A DNA stretch of 18,014 nt. Origin: ZC4RG30 sp964456255 (GTDB lineage: Bacteria > Pseudomonadota > Gammaproteobacteria > Steroidobacterales > Steroidobacteraceae). The stretch covers positions 1-18,014 of the forward strand of contig CAYWDZ010000045.1 in assembly GCA_964456255.1 (NCBI GenBank), read 5' to 3'. Positions 14,031-18,014 of the stretch are shown in pieces. A program made the translations under genes and the position numbers. The notes under the pieces were generated by a model. That model was not told where the DNA came from and ran no database searches. It saw only the letters and a list, made by a program, of their open reading frames with translations. How positions within the stretch are numbered: position 1 is the stretch's first letter; every line of letters starts with the position of its first letter.

Positions 14031-14714
14031 CTAGTCCTCGGCGAGATCCAGCGGCGCGGGCGCGCCGTCCTTCCAGCCCAGCGCGCGTGCCTTTTCCTCG
14101 GCGCGCAGGAAGCTTTCGTGCAGGTCGTTGCAGAGCTGGCAGAACAGGTCCGCGGTCCGTTCGGCATCGTAGATCGCGGAGTGCGCCTCGCGCGCGTCGA
14201 AATCGATGCCCGCCAGCTGAGCGGCGCGCGCCAGCACGGTCTGCCCCAGCGCGGCGCCTGCCAGCGTCGCGGTATCCAGGCACGAGAACGGGTGGAACGG
14301 ATTGCGCTTGATGCCGGTCCGCTCCACTGCAGCATTCAGAAACCCGAGATCGAAAGCCGCGTTGTGACCGACCAGGATCGCGCGGCGGCAGCCGTGCGAG
14401 CGGATGGCGGTGCGGATTTCGCGGAATATGCGCTGCAGGGCGTCGGCCTCGTCGAGTGCCGGACGCAGCGGGTGCCAGGGATCGATGCCATTGACCTCCA
14501 GTGAGGCCGGGTCGAGCCGCGCGCCCTCGAAGGGCTTCACATGATAGGAGTGCGTGGCGCCGCGGCGCAGGCGTCCGGTCGCATCGATGTCGATGACGAC
14601 CGCGGCGATTTCCAGCAGCGCGTCCGTCCTGGCGAAGAAGCCGCCAGTTTCCACATCGATGACCACCGGCAGGAAGCCACGGAATCGTTTCGAGGCAAGT
14701 TCGGTCGCCGCCAT
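14031..14714 (-). CDS. rnt: Ribonuclease T
   Basis: A 227-residue DEDDh 3'-5' exoribonuclease that trims tRNA and other stable RNA 3' ends. Catalytic residues are all visible: Asp20 and Glu22 in IDVETGGF, Asp122 in GHNAAFDLGF (117-125 region) and His178/Asp183 in HSAIYDAERTADLF. The NPFHPFSCLDTATLA segment is typical of RNase T rather than of DNA polymerase III epsilon. A longer frame extends upstream, but it runs antisense-like through pyrC; ATG 14714 shares its first base with the pyrC stop (TGATG), implying coupled translation. A pyrC-rnt-grxD neighbourhood is, from memory, also seen in Pseudomonas. Confidence 0.94.
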   Translation of the reverse strand: MAATELASKRFRGFLPVVIDVETGGFFARTDALLEIAAVVIDIDATGRLRRGATHSYHVKPFEGARLDPASLEVNGIDPWHPLRPALDEADALQRIFREIRTAIRSHGCRRAILVGHNAAFDLGFLNAAVERTGIKRNPFHPFSCLDTATLAGAALGQTVLARAAQLAGIDFDAREAHSAIYDAERTADLFCQLCNDLHESFLRAEEKARALGWKDGAPAPLDLAED

Positions 14715-15751
14715 CAATTCACCAATCGCCAGCCGAGCGTGCCGCCCGCGCGCAGTGGCACGATGGTCTCGTCGGCGAAAGGGTAGGAATCCGGTACCTG
14801 CCAGGCGCTCCGCAGCAACGTCACAGTGCCCTCGTTCGGGGGCAGTCCGTAGAAACGCGGACCATTCAGGCTGGCAAAGGCTTCGAGGTGCGCCAGCGCG
14901 CCGACGGCCTCGAAGGCTTCTGCGTAAAGCTCCAGCGCCGCATGGGCCGAATAGATGCCCGCGCAGCCGCATGGGGCTTCCTTGGTCGAGCGCGCATGGG
15001 GTGCGCTGTCGGTGCCCAGGAAGAAACGCGGGTCGCCGGCCGCCACGGCATCGAGCAGCGCCCGCCGGTCGCCTTCGCGCTTCAGCACCGGCAGGCAGTA
15101 GTGGTGCGGCCGGATGCCACCCTGGAAAAGTGCATTGCGGTTCATGAGCAGGTGCTGCGGCGTGATGGTGGCTGCGATGTTGTCGGGTCGGCTGCGCACG
15201 AATTCCACCGCGGCCTTCGTGGTGACGTGCTCGAACACGATGCGCAGCCGTGGCAGGCGAGCGGCCAGTGGCGCCAGCACGGCATCGATGAAGCGCTGCT
15301 CGCGATCGAACACGTCGACGTCTGGCGTGGTGACCTCTCCGTGCACCTGCAGCGGCATGCCCGCTTCACTCATGGCTTCGAGCACGGCCTGGATTCTTGC
15401 AATGTCGGTCACTCCCGCATCGGAATTCGTGGTGGCGCCTGCCGGATACAGCTTGCAGCCGTGTACGAAACCGCTGGCCCTGGCGGTGAGAATCTCGCGT
15501 GGGTCGGTGCGATCGGTGAGGTAAAGGGTCATCAACGGTTCAAAACTGCTGCCAGCGGGCCGGGCGGCGAGAATGCGCTGGCGGTAGCTGTGCGCCATGG
15601 CCGTGGTCGTCACCGGAGGCTTCAGGTTCGGCATCACGATGGCGCGCGCGAACTGTGCGGCAGTGTGGGGCAGCACGCAGGCAAGTGCGGCGCCGTCGCG
15701 CAGGTGCAGATGCCAGTCGTCGGGTTGGCGGAGTGTGATGCGATCAGTCAT
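14714..15751 (-). CDS. pyrC: Dihydroorotase (class II, PyrC type)
   Basis: A 345-residue zinc amidohydrolase that interconverts N-carbamoyl-aspartate and dihydroorotate in pyrimidine synthesis. The complete binuclear site can be read: His14 and His16 in DDWHLHLRDG, carboxylated Lys100 in CKLYPAGATTNS, His137 in VHGE, His175 in FEHVTT and Asp248 in GTDSAPH. Length and motifs fit the E. coli PyrC class rather than the PyrC-like class I proteins. The start overlaps the stop of the aminopeptidase gene (ATGA), and its own stop overlaps the RNase T start, so the three genes form one tightly packed operon. Confidence 0.96.
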   Translation of the reverse strand: MTDRITLRQPDDWHLHLRDGAALACVLPHTAAQFARAIVMPNLKPPVTTTAMAHSYRQRILAARPAGSSFEPLMTLYLTDRTDPREILTARASGFVHGCKLYPAGATTNSDAGVTDIARIQAVLEAMSEAGMPLQVHGEVTTPDVDVFDREQRFIDAVLAPLAARLPRLRIVFEHVTTKAAVEFVRSRPDNIAATITPQHLLMNRNALFQGGIRPHHYCLPVLKREGDRRALLDAVAAGDPRFFLGTDSAPHARSTKEAPCGCAGIYSAHAALELYAEAFEAVGALAHLEAFASLNGPRFYGLPPNEGTVTLLRSAWQVPDSYPFADETIVPLRAGGTLGWRLVN

Positions 15752-17241
15752 GCAGACTTGCGGTCGAGCAGGAAGGTCAATGCCAGCCGCGCACCGAAAC
15801 CGGTGATCTCGGTGGGTACATGGGCAAGCCCGCCGCGGCGGGTGGCCGAGGACAGGTCAATGTGCGCCCAGGCAACATCCTCCGGCACGAAGCGCTTGAG
15901 AAAGCGTGCCGCCAGGATGTGGTCGCCCTTGCCTTCGACGGCACATTGCGCGATGTCGGCAGTGGGGCTGTCGAGGTCGGTGTCGTAGTCCTCCGGCAGC
16001 GGGAAATGCCACAGGCGCTCGCCGCTGGCCTCGGCCGCGGCGAGCCATCCGGCTGCCAGCTTGTCATCCGTGGCAAACAGGCCGCTCATGCGCTCGGTCA
16101 GCGCGTAAACGCAGGCGCCGGTCAGCGTGGCGAAGTCCACCATGGCACGCGGCCGGCGGCGCGCGGCCAGCGTCAGCGTATCGGCCAGGGCCATGCGCCC
16201 CTCCGCGTCGCTGTGAATCACCTGGATGCTCACACCATTCATGGCACGGATGACTTCCTGTGGACGGTACGCCCTGGGGCCGATGGAATTCTCGGTGATG
16301 GCCAGCCACGCATCGATGGCCAGCGGCACACGCAGCCGTGCGGCGGCGACCAGCGCGGCCAGCGCCACGGCGCTGCCCGCCATGTCGGTGTGCATGTCGA
16401 GCATCGACTTGTGGGGCTTCAGATTGGTGCCGCCGGTGTCGAACAGCACGCCCTTGCCCACCAGTGCGATGTCCGGGCGCGCCGCGCGCCGGCGTGGCGT
16501 GTAGCGCAATTCGGCAATGCCGGCATCGCGGCGCCCGTTGCCACGGCTCACCGCCAGAAACGCGTTGGCGCCGAGCTTCGCGAGCTGCGACTCGCCATGC
16601 CAGCGAAGTCTGAGGCCATGACGGCGCGCCAGCGTGGCCAGAACGCGCCGGTAGCCGCCCGCGTCGAGCAGATTGGGCGGCAGCGCCGTGAGATGCCTGA
16701 CCAGGTTGTTGGCATCGGCGACCACTTCTGCGCGATGCGTGTTCATCGGCGCCGCGCCCAGCACATCCACGCGGGTCAGTACCTTGCGCTCCCGGTCTTG
16801 CTTCCTGGCGGATGGCAGCGCGAAGGCGCGCGCGGCAAGCGCCGCGTACAGCGCTTCCTGCCACGTGGCGCGGGCCCTGGCTGCGGGCAGCGCAATCACC
16901 GCGATGCGTACCGCATCGGGACGATCGGTCAGTGCACGCTGGGCCAGCAAGCCAGCAACGCGCAGCAGTTCGAATTGCGATGCATCGGAGCGGCAGTAGC
17001 CGAGCACGGCAAGCGTCTGGCGCTGGTTGTCGAAGGATGCGCTGCGCAGTGCGCCGTGCGCGGGCTTGCCACGGCGGTGCAGTAGCTGCCACAGGCCGGC
17101 ATCGGGGAGCTTGCCGCCCGGCTTGCCATCCGTTGGCAGCAGCAACAGCACGGCGTCGTAAATGTCCAGCCTGGACTGCTGCGACAGTTCCGTGAGCAGG
17201 CGAATGCTTGGTGCTTTCGTTAGGGGCAACAAAGAGGGCAT
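15748..17241 (-). CDS. M17 leucyl aminopeptidase family protein
   Basis: A 497-residue cytosolic dimetal aminopeptidase that removes N-terminal residues from peptides. The C-terminal catalytic domain has Lys263 and Asp268 in VGKGVLFDTGG, Lys275 in NLKP, Asp286 in HTDMAG, and Asp345/Glu347/Arg349 in HSDAEGR, matching the metal and bicarbonate sites of PepA; the family signature is usually NTDAEGR, so the first two residues are substituted. The N-terminal domain is diverged from PepA, so it is not called pepA. Start: the frame continues to ATG 17319, but that codon overlaps a TGCTAGGAT extended -10 on the minus strand and adds an Arg/Pro/Ser-rich tail, so ATG 17241 is preferred. Neither start has a good Shine-Dalgarno. 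The gene is divergent from aceE. Confidence 0.88.
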   Translation of the reverse strand: MPSLLPLTKAPSIRLLTELSQQSRLDIYDAVLLLLPTDGKPGGKLPDAGLWQLLHRRGKPAHGALRSASFDNQRQTLAVLGYCRSDASQFELLRVAGLLAQRALTDRPDAVRIAVIALPAARARATWQEALYAALAARAFALPSARKQDRERKVLTRVDVLGAAPMNTHRAEVVADANNLVRHLTALPPNLLDAGGYRRVLATLARRHGLRLRWHGESQLAKLGANAFLAVSRGNGRRDAGIAELRYTPRRRAARPDIALVGKGVLFDTGGTNLKPHKSMLDMHTDMAGSAVALAALVAAARLRVPLAIDAWLAITENSIGPRAYRPQEVIRAMNGVSIQVIHSDAEGRMALADTLTLAARRRPRAMVDFATLTGACVYALTERMSGLFATDDKLAAGWLAAAEASGERLWHFPLPEDYDTDLDSPTADIAQCAVEGKGDHILAARFLKRFVPEDVAWAHIDLSSATRRGGLAHVPTEITGFGARLALTFLLDRKSA

Positions 17242-17317
17242 GGACGAAGGCGGTTTGCTTGACCGAACAGGACCAAAAGCCGGATCATCGCGCGGCTCAA
17301 AAGTTGCGCGGCGAGGC

Positions 17318-17326
17318 ATCCTAGCA
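17318..17326 (-). promoter_or_regulatory. Possible extended -10 (TGCTAGGAT) for the aminopeptidase-pyrC-rnt operon
   Basis: On the minus strand, TGC followed by TAGGAT forms an extended -10 pattern without a recognisable -35. It would place transcription start near 17310, upstream of ATG 17241 and downstream of ATG 17319. On the plus strand, TTGACT at 17338-17343 resembles a -35 for aceE, but no -10 is found at 16-18 bases. Confidence 0.3.
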
Positions 17327-17381
17327 CAGCGCCACTATTGACTTTTTTCCCGTTTTGGGAGCGCCGCAAAGGCTTCAACTC

Positions 17382-18014
17382 ATGACTGACGTCCAGCAAA
17401 CCCAGGACCAGGATCCCGAAGAGACGCGCGAGTGGCTTGAGGCCATCGACTCGGTGATTCGTGCCGGCGGTGCCGAGCGCGCGCACTTCCTGCTTGACCG
17501 GCTGATCGACCAGACACGCCGCTCCGGCGCGTATCTGCCGTTCAGGCCCAACACTGCCTACGTCAACACCATTCCTCCGGGGCAGGAGCCGGCCTATCCC
17601 GGCGACCGTGCGCTGGAGAAGCGGCTCGAGGCCTACATGCGCTGGAATGCGGTGGCCATGGTGCAGCAGGCCAACAAGGAATCCTCCGAATACGGCGGGC
17701 ACCTGGCGAGCTACGCATCCTCCTCCACGCTGTACGAGGTGGGCTTCAATCATTTCTGGCGCGCGGCTTCCGCTGCACATCCTGGTGACCTGGTGTTCAT
17801 CCAGGGCCACAGCTCACCGGGCGTGTATGCGCGCGCCTACCTGGAAGGGCGCCTGACCGAAAGCAACCTGAAGAAATTCCGCCACGAAGTTGGCGGTGGC
17901 GGGCTCTCGTCCTATCCGCATCCGTGGCTGATGCCGGACTTCTGGCAGTTTCCGACCGTGTCGATGGGCCTGGGGCCGCTGATGGCGATCTACCAGGCGC
18001 GCTTCATCCGCTAC
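17382..18014 (+). CDS. aceE: Pyruvate dehydrogenase E1 component, homodimeric type, N-terminal part (cut by window edge)
   Basis: The first 211 codons of a homodimeric pyruvate dehydrogenase E1, a thiamine-diphosphate enzyme that decarboxylates pyruvate and acetylates the lipoyl group of E2. Family markers include ETREWLEAIDSV and RAHFLLDRLID at the N-terminus, YVNTIPPGQEPAYPGD, the RWNAMAMV-like RWNAVAMVQQANK, GGHLASYASSSTLYEVGFNHFWR, VFIQGHSSPGVYARAYLEGRL and SYPHPWLMPDFWQFPTVSMGLGP. The later ThDP-binding GDG region is beyond the window. AAAGG at 17368-17372, 9 bases before ATG, is a good ribosome-binding site. It is divergent from the aminopeptidase operon. E2 and E3 genes, if present, lie to the right. 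Confidence 0.95.
   Translation, partial: MTDVQQTQDQDPEETREWLEAIDSVIRAGGAERAHFLLDRLIDQTRRSGAYLPFRPNTAYVNTIPPGQEPAYPGDRALEKRLEAYMRWNAVAMVQQANKESSEYGGHLASYASSSTLYEVGFNHFWRAASAAHPGDLVFIQGHSSPGVYARAYLEGRLTESNLKKFRHEVGGGGLSSYPHPWLMPDFWQFPTVSMGLGPLMAIYQARFIRY

Noticed and set aside
15820..17085. 421-codon open frame on the plus strand
   Set aside because: Antisense to the M17 aminopeptidase, whose catalytic motifs are all present on the other strand.
17345..17362. TCCC-GTTTT-GGGA hairpin with an adjacent T/A run upstream of aceE
   Set aside because: Only a 4-base stem; the run of T precedes rather than follows the hairpin on the plus strand, and on the minus strand it is a run of A.
17338..17366. 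TTGACT as a -35 for aceE
   Set aside because: A strong -35-like hexamer, but 16-18 bases downstream is GC-rich (GCGCCG) with no -10 resemblance.

Overview
This is a GC-rich chromosomal segment with dense, mostly operonic genes. Gene content (nadC, pyrC, RNase T, CGFS glutaredoxin, homodimeric-type pyruvate dehydrogenase E1, an ArnT/GtrB-like lipid-sugar pair, a PAS-GGDEF-EAL protein) points to a gammaproteobacterium. Several exported protein families look like those common in Steroidobacteraceae, Nevskiales or Xanthomonadales; this placement is inference from protein style and was not searched. No rRNA, tRNA, CRISPR array, insertion sequence or phage gene was seen, and no stretch over 300 bases lacks a gene.

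Layout. (1) 1-1659, plus strand: the C-terminal part of an ArnT/GT39-type membrane glycosyltransferase, then a GtrB/ArnC-type polyprenyl-phosphate glycosyltransferase. The second would make a lipid-linked sugar and the first would use it for envelope modification. (2) 1794-4475: a cytosolic GAF-PAS-PAS-GGDEF-EAL protein of c-di-GMP turnover, then an unrecognised exported protein (4547-5203). (3) 5200-6817, minus strand: a PhzS-like FAD monooxygenase overlapping a Dabb-domain protein. Divergent from them is a plus-strand run (6912-10093) of an exported alpha/beta hydrolase, two related exported proteins with a PDLxGxW / W-x-G-[DN]-TLVIE-x-TG signature, and a DUF6152-like protein whose predicted mature N-terminus is His-His. 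This looks like a catabolic or envelope-linked cluster of unknown substrate, and is the best candidate here for an undescribed system. (4) 10115-11725, minus strand: tandem paralogues of unknown function, exported, with four cysteines and a TonB-box-like segment. (5) 11846-13281, minus strand: a short PuuD-like membrane protein and nadC. (6) 13344-14009, plus strand: a BON-domain lipoprotein and a CGFS monothiol glutaredoxin. (7) 14031-17241, minus strand: an M17 aminopeptidase, pyrC and RNase T, in a chain of overlapping stop/start codons. (8) 17382 to the right edge: the start of aceE.

Regulation. The clearest signal is between the PuuD-like gene and the BON lipoprotein gene (13305-13344). 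Two divergent sigma70-type promoters, each with a 17-base spacer, interlock there: the -10 of one overlaps the -35 of the other. The plus-strand promoter places its start point at or next to the lipoprotein ATG, implying a leaderless or nearly leaderless mRNA.
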